Source of the DNA: Micropterix aruncella
Taxonomy: Eukaryota > Arthropoda > Insecta > Lepidoptera > Micropterigidae
Direction: 5' to 3'
NCBI GenBank assembly: GCA_944548615.1
Contig: OX155952.1
Span: forward strand, 806,001 to 870,000
Length of the DNA stretch: 64,000 nt
Below, one piece after another: positions 21,867 to 33,084 of the stretch. The position numbers were made by a program, and so were the translations under genes. Under the pieces are notes generated by a model that was given only the letters and a program-made list of their open reading frames with translations, was not told where the DNA came from and searched no databases. The stretch's first letter is position 1; the number at the start of each line of letters is the position of its first letter.

Positions 21867-22380
21867 TTAATTAAATTGTAATATATTCATAATTAGATTT
21901 TTAAATGTATCTGGGGCTGTGGCAAATATATCAACATCCATAAACACCGAGTTGTAATGATGACAAGCTCTATAAAGAAAAGCATTTTGTGCATAGTAAG
22001 AATTGACAATTGGCAGTTGAAAGGAACGCTGAGGGCGAGCTGGTCGAGGGGGCACGAAAAAATTTATCTGCTCCAAGATTTGACTAGCATCAACACGATT
22101 GTTAATTAGCTTATGCAGATATACTGCGTCGATCATTCTTCGGCGCTTTTCTAACGACATCATCTTATATGAAACCGACGCGACTCTGTGTACGAAGATG
22201 GTTTTTTTCAAAATATAACAAATTTAAACGCTTCGTCATCCGTTTTTGAATTGCCTCAAATCGGAAAATATATGTTTTGTATATGTTTATCGTAGATTTC
22301 GGCAAGAAATCTCGTAAGGACTTCTGGCTGTGTTGGCTGTAGCCGGTATGAGTTACTGGCGTGGACAACAGGTGCAGTAA
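21867..22380 (-). pseudogene. LINE ORF2 C-terminal fragment (minus)
   Basis: Two overlapping minus-strand frames (22368-22165 and 22211-21867) together give 'FRFEAIQKRMTKRLN', 'MMSLEKRRRMIDAVYLHKLI' and 'RVDASQILEQINFFVPPRPA' with the terminal 'IFATAPDTFKNLI'. The same order appears in the inverted pair at 59281-60220. A frameshift near 22190 separates the halves, and everything upstream of the RT thumb is missing. Confidence 0.75.
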
Positions 22381-22689
22381 TACCCTAAGCCTGTGTAGAA
22401 ATACACTGCGAGACCATGTATATAATAATATATAAAGCGTAATATAAAAGTTTATCTTGTGGAAAACTTCACGCGGCCTTCAATACCAAATCTCTTCGTT
22501 TTTCAATCAGTAGGTAGTATTACCTACTGTATAGGAAACACTACCTACCTATTCGCTATGTAGCCAATAAAGCAAACAGTGAATTTTTATAAAACATACA
22601 CTTGAAAATCGATGAAATTATTGGACTATTGCCAATGCTGACAAAAATATTTCACTAAGTTATGTTAAGTTTTAACCAGAAATTCGTCC
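22381..22689. other. AT-rich spacer
   Basis: Holds a short GTAGGTAGTATTACCTAC palindromic word near 22510-22530. No gene. Confidence 0.35.
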
Positions 22690-23690
22690 GAAATTCTCTT
22701 CGAAATATACATCATCCACAACCCAAACAATAGACTTGTATTTTGACTTCGGTTTGACAATCAGCACTTCCAAGACCCAGGTAATGGCTCAGCCTCCGCG
22801 AGGAAGCCCACCTGAAGAACCTAACATTTTCCTGGGTAACGGTGTCTTAGAGGTAGTATCTCACTTTCGCTACCTTGGCAGTGAGATTAGGAATGATAAC
22901 CGTCTGGACACTGAAATCCCAGTACGCATAGCCAGAGCTGCTTCCGCCTTCGGCAAACTAAACCAACGTGTCTGGAAATCGCATGATCTAAAACTGAAAA
23001 CAAAGATGGCCGTCTACAAAGCGATTGTCCTACCCATATTGTTATATGCCTCCGAAACGTGGTGCCTCTACAGAAAAGAGATTAAGAAATTAGACGTCTT
23101 CCACATGAGGTGCCTCCGAAACATCCTGAGGATAACATGGGAAGACTGTGTGTCAAACACAGAAGTGTTACGACGGACGAAAATGCAGGGCATGGAAGCT
23201 ATGCTCATGAAAGTTCAGCTGAGGTGGTGTGGGTATATAGTGCGTATGAAAGACGACCGCCTCCCGAAAGCCGTGTTTTATGCCCAACTCTCAAAAGGCG
23301 CACGCAAAGTCGGCGGACAGCACCTACGCTATAAAGATGTGTTAAAAAGGCACCTCACCGCCAATGGTATTCCACCTGGGAGCTGGGAGAGGGCTGCTCA
23401 CAAACGCAGCGAGTGGCGCTCCACGGTGACCACAAAAATTGAAGAGTTTGAGGAAGCCCGGCTTGAAAACCTCGACTCTAACCGCCAACAGCGCAAAATC
23501 GTCCTAAGCCCAATTACACATATACTTACAACGACTGCGGTGAACTCTACTGTAGTCGTTGTAATCGGACCTTCAAAAACAAACTGGGATTCACGAGTCA
23601 CTTCCGCGCGCATATTCGAAGAAGTCCTGTCAACGAAGAGGTCGCCGTCGTCGGATCACGATGAGGAAGACATCATCATTTTGAAAAAAA
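22690..23690 (+). pseudogene. RTE-like LINE 3' region with C-terminal C2H2 motif, copy 1
   Basis: The long frame starts inside the reverse transcriptase: 'FGLTISTSKTQVM' (end of the palm), 'SHFRYLGSEIRNDNRLD', then 'YKAIVLPILLYASETWCLYR' and 'KLDVFHMRCLRNILRITWED', then the 'QLRWCGYIVRMKDDRLPK' and 'GARKVGGQHLRYKDVLKRHL' blocks typical of RTE-type elements. A one-base deletion near 23498, judged against 55020, throws the end out of frame. In the correct frame a C2H2-type finger ('[21 protein letters not shown]') precedes the stop at about 23661. The element ends with ACATCATCAT at about 23670. 5' truncated and dead. Confidence 0.8.
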
Positions 23691-24799
23691 GATGCATCTC
23701 AATAAGATCATGAAAATATCTGAAACAGTTGTTTCCTTTATAAAAACAACCGAGTGGACCCCGGATTTCTTGCTGACTGGCATTAAGGACTTTAAAAAGG
23801 CGTCTGCTAAATTGAAGAAGAGAAAAAAGGCCGAAACAACAACAAACCCTAACAACAAACAATCTACAATCTACAACGTCTTAACGTCACATTTGTGTAT
23901 CTCAATTCTTGATTGATAAACCAGTCAATTAATAACCCATAAAACAATAAACGTTAGTTAATTGAATTTGATTCGCTTAATGAGCTGCCCGCATTCCGAC
24001 TGATTCAGATTCTGTTTATTACCTACTTATGCTTCTTCTTTCATCTTCTTCTTTGTGTTCTGGTTCCTTGGCTGGTGACCGTCATGGCTTTTCTCATATT
24101 GCCGAATAGTGGTGTTAGTCTATATTCGTACACGTGATCATACTCACGTAGACCGAAGACGAATCATATACATACATTTTGAAACGTTCAAGTTTGTTGA
24201 GTAGTTCATATTCTGTGACAGCGAGGCGGTTTACTTCGACTTCTCTTGTAGTCGGTAGAACTTGTCCATTGGCTTCTGCAGGCTGTCGTCCCTCAAAATG
24301 TGAAGATCCACTAAAATTTCATAATCGATTTTTCGACAAAACTCCCCATATTATTACTCTGTATATAGGTCGTAAAAAAAGAGATAAGTGCTCACGGTCG
24401 CCAAGAACATTGAATTCGATTTTTGTGAGTATCTATGCTTGATAGCAATTTAATGTTATTTCGAAAACAATAAAATCTGTATTGATTGTATATATAGGTA
24501 TGTGTACTCGATCAAATCGTATCGCTGATAAAACATATTATGGTTTTGTGTATTGCGATGACCTTAACGAAATCATACTCAGAGATAACGAAAATTCCGC
24601 TGGAGATTGTTTCGAAATTCATTCACATCACAGCAGCGCCGCCATGTCGAGGTGCGTTCTTCTTTATGTTGCCAGTCATCCACTCCACAGATTTAACTAC
24701 AGGTCTTTCGTCACTTTGATCTGCACATCAGTAATCTGGGTCTACCGATTGGGCCATCTGCGCTTACCTTTACTCACACTTTCAATAAAGCAATATCCA
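23691..24799. other. Unassigned DNA
   Basis: No host gene supported. The frames 24179-24442 and 24482-24925 show no domain except that the end of the second overlaps, in another frame, the following LINE. A short GC-richer patch at 24650-24780 may be LINE-derived. Confidence 0.35.
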
Positions 24800-26035
24800 A
24801 AGGACGGCGTGCCTCATGAAAACTGGCGCAATGTTCACCACTTCTGGAGCAGCTCTAGATCCACTGCTGAACTTACCGCCCATACACATTCACTTGCAAC
24901 AAGTGGCGAAAGCAAGCATGTATAGGCTATCTGTCCGGGAGAAGGCAAATTGGATCTCACAAGCACTAAGATCAGCTCTTAACTAATTCAGTGAAACTAC
25001 AACCCTTAACATGGTACAGACACCATGCTTTCACTCCTAGACTTTGGAAAACTTTTAACAGTGGAACTGCCGCCCAGAGACGACTGGCTAAAAAACCAAC
25101 TGCACTGGGAGGCCGGTAGCCTTAAATGGTATACTGATGAACCCAAATCGGGACTTAACATAGGCTGCGGTATATATGGAGAGCGACCAAACTTCGAAAG
25201 AAGTGTAAACTTGGGGAAATACGCCTCCATTATTCCAAGCGGAGGTATACGACATTATCGAATGTGCAGATATCAACCTCCATAAGAACTACGCTAACCA
25301 CCGTATCTATATCCACTCGGATAGCAAGTCAGCTCTTATGGCACTAGCCTCGAATACCATTAATTCAAAGCTAGTGCAAAACTGCATATTACTACTGGAT
25401 TCCCTGGACGAAAAGAACAGGGTAATTCTAAGATGGGTTCCCGACCATTCAGGAATCGAAGGAAATGAAAAAGCCGATGAACTTGCTAAGACGGGAGCAA
25501 AGGGAACGTTATACGGTCCTGAACCTTGCTGTGGCGTACCAAAAAGCCTTGCAAAACGAATGCTCAAACAAATATGTTTAGAACAATCCGTCAACCACTG
25601 GAACAACACGCGAGGGTTGAATCATTCCAAAGCGCTAATTAAGGCTTACGACCGTAAGACGGCCTGTGAGGCCTTATCGCTAAATAGGAACAATCTTCTT
25701 ATACTGGTGAGGGCTCTCACGGGGCATTGCAGCCTGATCAAACACATGTACAACCTTAATCTCCGGGACACGATAATGTGCAGGTTCTGCAAAGGGGCCG
25801 AGGAAACTCCCCTGCACCCCATGTGCGAGTGTGGCCCGCTAATGCGTAAAAGATACACCCACTTGGGTGGTCATTACCTCCAACCTGAGGAGGTAAAACA
25901 ATCTGGCACCAAAAGCCTGTTGTGGTTCACTTAGCGCGAAACTATAGTAGGTGGCGAACACAATAGATCAGCAATGGTCGCAGTGTTACAAGGCTAATAA
26001 AGACCTCAGAAAAGCCCCATACAACAAATAAAAAA
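24800..26035 (+). pseudogene. R1/jockey-like LINE 3' region: RT end, RNase H, zinc knuckle
   Basis: 'LLNLPPIHIHLQQVAKASMY' (about 24860-24920, read in a shifted frame) is the linker after the RT. 'KWYTDEPKSG' follows at about 25129, then 'FQAEVYDII' at about 25240 in a second frame, 'IYIHSDSKSALMALASN' at 25305 and 'WVPDHSGIEGNEKADELA' at 25434. Together they give the D, E, D, D set expected of RNase HI, with a frameshift near 25220. The C-terminus has the zinc-knuckle-like 'CRFCKGAEETPLHPMCEC'. The stop at 25932 is followed by a UTR ending CATACAACAAATAAAAAAG near 26036. A second copy is at 37462-38210. Confidence 0.8.
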
Positions 26036-26254
26036 GAAATACCCTTTCAATAATACCATTGTTTATAGAAATAGAAATAGAAATATTTTATTGTCCGAAA
26101 TTGTGGTGGTACATTTATGGCGATAATGCGTAAAACTATGTATCTCACAATTACCTGTTATTAAAACAGATTGACAAATTTACTTATCTGCTAAATTGAC
26201 TTATCTGCTAATTATAATATCTTATTAAAAAATTTAATTATTTCACTGGTTTAA
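26036..26254. other. AT-rich DNA, (GAAATA)n word
   Basis: An ATAGAAATAGAAATAGAAATATT run at 26069-26092, as often found near LINE tails. Nothing else. Confidence 0.35.
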
Positions 26255-26420
26255 CATGAAAAAATCTAAACAGACCGGATAAGGTAGGCATTAGATTGCT
26301 CTATGCCGTAGTACGGTTTGGCAACTTTTGCGCTGGCGACTTGCAGGTGGTGCTCATAGCATTTTCCGCCGAAACTACTAGACATTTATTTGGCCATCTA
26401 TAATAACATTGATAATTAAT
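26255..26420 (+). repeat. MITE-like repeat, family M, copy
   Basis: Shares GTAGTACGG, GCGCTGGCGACTTGCAGGTGG and TTTATTTGGCCATCTATAATAAC with 32930-33065 and, inverted, with 40960-41070. Another part of the family (CGAGTGTGCCATCTACTCG... CCTAGCTGTCAAAACG) is seen at 27120-27215, 36830-36925 and, inverted, at 40190-40330. No transposase. Its ends are not defined. Confidence 0.6.
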
Positions 26421-26516
26421 GTTTTTTATATAAAGGAATGATTGATTATAAAATATAATATTTAGCCAATAATAATAATAATACCATTAGTTTATTAGTG
26501 GTATCTATCGCCTTTT

Positions 26517-26856
26517 TAACACGCTTTTATTAGGTCGACCTGTATGTAACTAACTATGTAATGGAATCTAAGGTAACTAATTTAACCATCTTCCAAGGAT
26601 CGCAGCGTCATGAAAATTAGCAGCTGTATGTAGTTCTGATGACAATACAATAATATGGTACTGTCGAACTGATCTGACGATGAAGCGAAAGATATGATCT
26701 GGAACTTTATGATGGAACATCGTATCATAGCTGTATTTGGACTTGTTAGAAAAGTCTTGGAATGCACTTTGACCACGATTAGGTTTCAAGGTCTGATGAT
26801 GAAGCCGGAAGATAGGCATTTTTTGGTTTTTACGTGCATTTATAAAAGCGTGTTTT
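26517..26856. mobile_element. MITE family C, copy 1
   Basis: Bounded by inverted AACACGCTTTTAT / ATAAAAGCGTGTT. The interior is shared almost base for base with 31050-31365, 61430-61766 and (inverted) 47014-47361, including ATCTTCCAAGGATCG near the left end and the GGTCTGATGATGAAGCCGG block near the right. There is no coding capacity; open frames across it are chance. It is a non-autonomous DNA element by structure; the superfamily is not determined. Confidence 0.8.
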
Positions 26857-27119
26857 TAGTGTTTTTTTAAACTATTAATTTATTACATAGGCTGATTTCG
26901 TTACAGAAATAATACGGAGAGATTACAATGCCATATATTTGATTATTTCAAAATTAAAGCGCCTAATTATTATGAATTGAAACCTGTATAGCCAATTAAT
27001 ATTGACATCCTTATGTAAATAATATTAAAATAATAACTAAATAAGAATAAAATAATAGCTATGATTTCAAATTCTTTTATTTTATTTTGAGATATATTTA
27101 TAACGTTATCTATTGGGCT
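26857..27119. other. AT-rich DNA with a tiny LINE scrap
   Basis: 26950-27010 resembles, at low identity, the upstream part of the minus-strand LINE at 34670-34720 (AAAGCGCCTAA.TATTA). No gene. Confidence 0.35.
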
Positions 27120-27960
27120 ACTAACCATAATAGAAGATTTTTCAATTTATGGAACTACGAGTGTGCCATCTACTCGTTGCGTTTCCGAGTAAAATCCTAG
27201 CTGTCAAAACGGAGTGGGAGTTAATGGGCCCTTGCTGAGTTGGCCACGAAGACCCATTCTGTTCAGGGTTGGTCACACTCACGGGTCAACACCTATCCGA
27301 CGGCCTCCACGCATGAAGTGCGAGCCTGGGTAGGACTCTGGCCTTATGATTAGTTTCCACTGGGAATCAACCTTCTGTCGCTCCTGGACGGTCTGCGCAC
27401 CGTGCGGCGTAAACCAATCGACTGTGCACTTTGACTAACAGTCGGGGGAGTCTGGAAGCAGTACTGTTTCCTGTGGAGCGGGGGCGGTTGCGGACCTTAC
27501 GGCGACTGCTCTTGAAATGACCATCGGCTACCCGATCCTGGGTGAACAGCCGGGCAAAGGACGCTGTGGTCCGCGATAGATTCGGTAAACACCGTTTCAC
27601 CGCTTCGTAATGGAGAGGACCGCGCCAGCGACCTCGAACTCATAACCAATCGAGAGACCGGAGTAATCTGGTCACAATTGGAAGTAAATGCGTGAGTGTA
27701 AGCCCGCCGGGTAACACTCCTGGCTATTTCGCGGTTAAGGCGTTGGCCTCTTACGCGCTTGTGGCGTAGCTAGACGGTGGACTGTTTTGTCCTCAAGTCT
27801 TCTGCGCTCACTCCAGGGAGATAGAACGACTAATCGTTAAAACTTCCTGAGGTGACGGGCTCGCCCGCCGTAGTCGACAACCCAAGTTACCAAAACGGAG
27901 TACCTACAGCATTGAACTATTACTACGCTATATGATTGTATTATGTATTTTTTCGCTAAT
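27120..27960 (+). repeat. Family M repeat split by the GC-rich element
   Basis: 27120-27218 and 27891-27960 together form one family M sequence (...CCTAGCTGTCAAAACGGAGT | ACCTACAGCATTGAACTATTA). The unoccupied relatives at 36880-36925 and, inverted, 40190-40330 read straight through this point. This confirms that 27219-27890 is an insertion. Confidence 0.7.
27219..27890 (+). mobile_element. GC-rich retroposon-like element, complete ~670 bp unit
   Basis: Flanked by CAAAACGGAGT at 27208-27218 and at 27891-27901, an 11 bp candidate target-site duplication. It begins GGGAGTTAATGGGCCCTTGC and ends GGGCTCGCCCGCCGTAGTCG plus ACAACCCAAGTTAC. It is colinear with 16750-17440 and with the inverse of 41922-42598. 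No reading frame is conserved across copies. The size, non-coding nature and duplications fit a retroposon moved in trans, but no tail is visible. Confidence 0.8.
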
Positions 27961-28317
27961 GATTGTATTTAGTATCACTAAATAATATATTTCCCAAAAA
28001 AATATACAAATATTTAGATATTTTCATTTATAAGTCATACTTATTTTAATTTTTGCAGTATGTATTTGGACATTTTATCATTATCATAACTGGGGGTTAT
28101 CATTCGTTAGGTAATTGATTTTTCGCTTGTCATTACTTATTGGATTATTTGCGACCTTTTGTTATTACTCTATTATGTTGTTTCGACTAATTATAATGAT
28201 CTCAATTTTTTTGTTAGACAATTTGCGAACTTTGCTATTATTATTATTTTGTTTCGACTAATTATAATTATGTTCTAATCTCTAAATATTTAACCTTTTC
28301 TTGTTAGACATTTAGCG
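27961..28317. other. AT-rich spacer
   Basis: Contains an imperfect direct duplication (TTTCGACTAATTATAAT at about 28181 and 28253). No gene. Confidence 0.4.
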
Positions 28318-28384
28318 ACTAATTGAATGCCATTTCAATTCGACGAATGCAATAAAAGACAAACAGTTGCACATTTGTTACATG

Positions 28385-28606
<222 letters not shown>

Positions 28607-28743
28607 TCATTCTCGTTAACACCTAAAGCATTCCCGAATCCGATCAAGGGAATCCTTCGTCACGATGTAAGTGGCTTTTATAATTATTTACTTTATAATC
28701 ATCTTATTGATCAATTCTAAAAAGAATATATACACAAAACTAT

Positions 28744-28926
<183 letters not shown>

Positions 28927-28975
28927 ACTTCATAGTAGGGTTGGTTGTAAGAGATTGTCGTGTGTGAAGTTTTAA

Positions 28976-29284
28976 AATGAAGAGTAGAAATATTTTTTTT
29001 ATTTTTTACTAATAACCATTTGTTTTAAAATACAGCTTTGTGTAAAATCCAGCCAAGCCTAATGCTCACCTGCTGGAGATTATGATAGGGTGAATTTCAG
29101 TGCAACTTTATTGGCCTTTTTGAGCATATTATGATATATCTGCTCCATTATCTGCTACATTACTAAGGATTAGTCGGCACAGAAAGCCACCCCCTTAATA
29201 ATATTTACATAAAAAGATGAACGTACTGTTAGGTTGAAAGCTAAAGAAAAATAAAATAAAATATGAATCTTATTCGTATCATTA
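28976..29284. other. AT-rich spacer
   Basis: No feature recognised. Confidence 0.35.
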
Positions 29285-29860
29285 AAATTCACATTTGTAT
29301 TTCATTTTCACTTATTTTAAAGCTAACTATTTTTAATTCTTTTTTTTGTGTTTTTGTACATTTTTTATAAGTTTTTAAATTTAGAGGAATTTTGTTGAAT
29401 AAATGAGGGATTAACCAAAACAATCTTCTTTTGCCATAAAGGTTGCGAAAAGGAGGGACGAGTAGCCGTTCATTTTGTATCTGTCTAGTGCTGTGTTTAT
29501 GTTGGACATAAATTCGGAACTCGTCAGTCTCGAAATATTGAACTGTCAATCTATAAATAAATAAAACATTAGCTGGTAATATGTCACAATACTTGAAAAG
29601 TCCTATCTGGTCGTTTCTGAATTTATTTCGAATCTTGTTTGGAACTATTATTTTTAAAATACGGTGTTGTAGAGATGTGATGCGCGATATATAAGTTTTA
29701 AATGTGTTGCCGTAGGTTGTAATTCCATAAGCAATAATAGATTCCACCAGGGCAAAATACAGACTTCCCAGCTGATTGTATTTGAGAATGTATATAACCA
29801 ACAAACGTAAAGCCTTGCTAATTAAGTGGTTCGGAAACTCGTATAAATAGGATGGTGACG
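29285..29860 (-). pseudogene. LINE ORF2 C-terminal fragment (minus)
   Basis: The minus-strand frame contains 'YFALVESIIAYGITTYGNTF' (RT thumb end), 'ITSLQHRILKIIVPNK', 'FKYCDILPANVLFIYRLTV' and 'KRRLFWLIPHLFNKIPLNL', a complete C-terminal layout of a CR1/jockey-like LINE up to the stop near 29289. It is one of the least damaged LINE tails in the window, but the RT core is missing. At about 29860 it joins a different LINE fragment. Confidence 0.75.
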
Positions 29861-30080
29861 TTAAGGACACGAAACATAAGAGCGGGAATATGAACGTTCC
29901 CCTTTGGAGTATTATTTGTAGCCAATCGTGTCCTATATTCTGACACCTGTTCATACTTCCGTATACCGAAAATGAACCGAATTCTGCAAACGTTGCAATT
30001 TGTTGAGCAGTTCACGACATAGAGAATAGGTTGAAGAAGCGAACGTGATAGAATTGTCTTGGTTTCGATTGGAAAAAATC
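29861..30080 (-). pseudogene. Second LINE fragment joined upstream (minus)
   Basis: Minus-strand 'CNVCRIRFIFGIRKYEQVSEYRTRL' matches the LINE at 9191-9965 ('VRFIYGLRKYDHITEYRSRL'), a different element from 29285-29860. The join is probably an insertion or deletion scar. Confidence 0.55.
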
Positions 30081-30769
30081 TTTTAGCGATAGCATAACAT
30101 ACATTCTCATTATTATATTATTAAAAATACTACTAAGTACCTACAAAAGTACTTTTCCTCAGTACGCATACAAGTAAATATATAATTAATGCAATTACAT
30201 ATAAATATGTAATTAAAGCTAGGTAGAACATGTTTACTGCATCGTATATGACGACGTATCCTAATATATTGTTTTGTCTTTACTGTAATCACCTTTTTTC
30301 ACCTATCCTTTAACTTAACACCTAATTTTATGGTATACATAAATTATTCATTAATTTTGACGTTCATATTTAAAATTACTTTAAAAATACATGAAAGCCT
30401 TACACCAAAATTTTATCGATAATACATACCTACAAGGCAATACATAAAATGCAAGATAAAATGCAAAACTGAAAGCCTGGCTGATTCAAATATGCGTTTA
30501 TTCCTTGGAGGAATATAAAAAAAAACAATAATACATTTATTTTTATTCCCCCGTGTAAGTTTTTTTTATGCTAATCTATATACCTATATAAAAAGAATCG
30601 CCGTGCGTTAGTCTCGCAAGATCTCGGAAATGACTAGACCGATTTGAATTATTTTTATTTCGTTTTGTTTGCCTTGGTTCAGGGGTGGTTTACAAAAAGA
30701 CATATTTAGGAAAAACTCAAAGAAACAACTCAAAAAACGAAAAAATCGAAATTGGTCATTTTTGAAAAT
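30081..30769. other. AT-rich DNA with a possible interspersed repeat
   Basis: Mostly featureless. The words AATCGCCGTGCGTTAGTCTCGC and TCTCGGAAATGACTAGACCG at 30596-30650 resemble a common insect interspersed repeat that I recall but cannot name. One copy only in the window. Confidence 0.3.
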
Positions 30770-31430
30770 ATTTGTTGTTTATGTTTATATCCATATAGAT
30801 ACATATATATTCGGAATATACTCAATCAGACCTTTCATTTGACACTGAACACGATATATTTATGTTAATTTATTGATATTTGGAGATTTGGACTTTAGAC
30901 AACTATTTAATTGATTTTTGTTCAGTTAACCCCACTTGGTACTCGCAATGACAGCGGTTCTATTAAAACCACATACTTCTAAATCGGTTCAGTGTTTAAA
31001 CAAACGGAAAACATACATAGATGAACCCTGAACACATTACTCTCTTTTTTAACACGCTCTTATTAGGTCTACCTGTATGTAACTATGTAATGGAATCTAA
31101 GGTAACTAATTTAACCATCTTCCAAGGATCGTAGCGTCATGAAAATTGGCAGCTGTATGTAGTCCTGATGACAATACAATAATATGGTACTGTCGAACTG
31201 ATCTGATGATGGAGTCGGAAGATATGAACTGGAACTTCATGATGGAACATCGTATCATAGCTGTGTTTGGACTTGTTAGAAAAGTCTTGGAATGAACTTT
31301 GCCCACGATTAGGTTTCAAGGTCTGATGATGTGGTTTTTACGTGCATTTATAAAAGCGTGTTTTTAGTGTTTTTTTTTTAACTATTCATTTATTTGTTGG
31401 GCAGTCGAATAATGAGAAACGAAGTGGCAT
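30770..31430 (+). repeat. Family H repeat, copy 2, carrying a MITE
   Basis: The family H sequence runs from 30770 to about 31045 and resumes near 31385 (TTGTTGGGCAGTCGAATAATGAG). MITE family C (31050-31365) lies in between, next to the T-rich stretch before TTGTTGGGCAGTC. Confidence 0.6.
31050..31365. mobile_element. MITE family C, copy 2
   Basis: Same terminal AACACGC.CTTAT / ATAAAAGCGTGTT pair and interior as copy 1. It lacks about 25 bp (GAAGCCGGAAGATAGGC) near the right end and has one terminal substitution (CGCTCTTA). Confidence 0.8.
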
Positions 31431-32005
31431 ACCTTATCACCATAAATGTTATACCCTAATCGGGCTATTTCTATTTGTAATTAAATGTATAGCGGGTGTA
31501 TATGTTGAATAAAATGAATGACTATTACAATATTGGTTCAGTGAAATTCGTTAAATGTAGAGTAAGTGGTAATCTAATCATATTCAGGGCATGTACTAAG
31601 TCATCCTCTGGTTTACTTTTTAGTTATGTATAAAATAGGACATTCCTAATAGAGTACTTTATAGCAAAACACTTCAACTAATCAGCAATTGCATCAGCGC
31701 GCCCATCCCAATGCCTAGAGAGATAGGTTAGTCGCTCCGGAAATCTTGATACCCATCAAATTATAGATATTTCGTTCATTGTTTTATTATCACTGATAAA
31801 CAGATTGCGCAAAATTTTCGTCGGCCATTTCATTAGGCACGTGATGTTTAACAAATGGCAGGGTGTTTAAAAAGTGGCCGTTATAGTCTCTTAGTGAATA
31901 TAATCTTTGCATTCTCTTCGCATATAACGAAGTCTTCATTCACGGTTTTTTTTCGCATATTTATGTTTTCTTGATTTAAATTTCAAAGCGAGTAAGTGAA
32001 ATGGC
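31431..32005. other. Unassigned DNA
   Basis: No feature recognised. Confidence 0.35.
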
Positions 32006-32560
32006 TTTTAAGGGGTAGTGGCCAAGTTAAGGACGCGCTCCTAACACTGCCGCTCTACAACCGAAAATCGTAAGTCTGACGCAAAAAATCACAAATAGCG
32101 AGATTCCGCAATATAGCGTGCACAAAGCCCAACTGGAGGGGATTCAAAGACGTTTAGTCCGGTGCATAGCCCGAAGAGAACATCTCGCATTTGACTCTTA
32201 CCGTAATAGGCTACAGCACTTCAATATGCTGTCGTTTGAGGATCGGCGAACTGCTGCGGATATGACTGCGCTGCATGACATCGTCAATGGAACGCTGGAT
32301 AGCCCATACATAGTTTCGAGCATCGCTCTAAAAGTGCCTCAACGTAAGACCCGATCTATACAGTTATTCGAGCCCCGAGTAGACATTCTAACTACACGCG
32401 CAATTCAGTGCTTAACCGATTGCCACGTACGTATAATGATAAATTCACAGAGCTTGACATTTATAGTAGAAACAAAATTAGTTTCAAATCTGGAATGCGA
32501 TCCGCCCTTGAAGCAGCAGCGACAACTGCAAGTAATTATTGATTTGTAATATGTATGTAT
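32006..32560 (+). pseudogene. LINE ORF2 C-terminal fragment
   Basis: The frame 32118-32549 reads 'LEGIQRRLVRCIARREH', 'LQHFNMLSFEDRRTAADMTA', 'IVNGTLDSPYIVSSIALKVP' and 'KTRSIQLFEPRVD', the standard C-terminal signature of CR1/jockey-like LINEs. It keeps an unbroken frame of 143 codons, so it is younger or luckier than its neighbours, but the tail after about 32410 looks shifted relative to other copies and the RT is absent. Confidence 0.75.
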
Positions 32561-32929
32561 AAATATAATTTATTTTATATATGTACACCCATTTACTTAT
32601 TTTGAATTTATGTTGTATAAGTATGATTTATATATGTTTGCGGTTAACTCTACAACGTTTGCGGTCGTTTGACATTTTTTGGTTGGTGGGGACGAGTCCT
32701 TGCCGTTTAGACTCGGACGATGAGTTTTCCCGCCAAAGTTACATTTTCGGCAAAGTTAATGTGGCCGTCTACAAACGCGTCGGCATCGTCAGGGGACTGT
32801 CGGCTGTTTCCGCGCGGTATAGATCCGTTTGTAATATATTGTTGAAATCATGGCTTGAGGTGTAAAACAGCTACTTTAGTATTACCTTAGTTGGCAAAAA
32901 TGGTCGGTTTTCGTTCGCAGATACCTAGC
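32561..32929. other. Unassigned DNA
   Basis: The 94-codon frame 32581-32865 has no recognised domain and mixes AT-rich and GC-richer halves. I do not call a gene. Confidence 0.3.
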
Positions 32930-33065
32930 ATTTGGGCTGCTAGATTGCATAATACCATAGTACGTGTAGCAATCCTTCTGCGCCGGCGACACTGTGGGTG
33001 GCACTGATAGCATTGTCCGTCGAAGCTAATACCAATTTATTTGGCCATCTATAATAACATTGACA
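32930..33065 (+). repeat. Family M repeat, copy
   Basis: GCTAGATTGCATAATACCATAGTACG ... TTTATTTGGCCATCTATAATAAC as in 26255-26420. Confidence 0.6.
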
Positions 33066-33084
33066 AGTAAATATATTAAAAGGT

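Noticed and set aside
24482..24925. A 147 codon + strand frame
   Set aside because: Its end overlaps LINE linker sequence in a different frame, so the frame is a shadow; the rest has no domain.
26577..26819. Small frames repeated at 31106, 47026 and 61495 with similar protein sequences
   Set aside because: They are the same MITE in several copies; similarity follows from the DNA, with no start context or domain.
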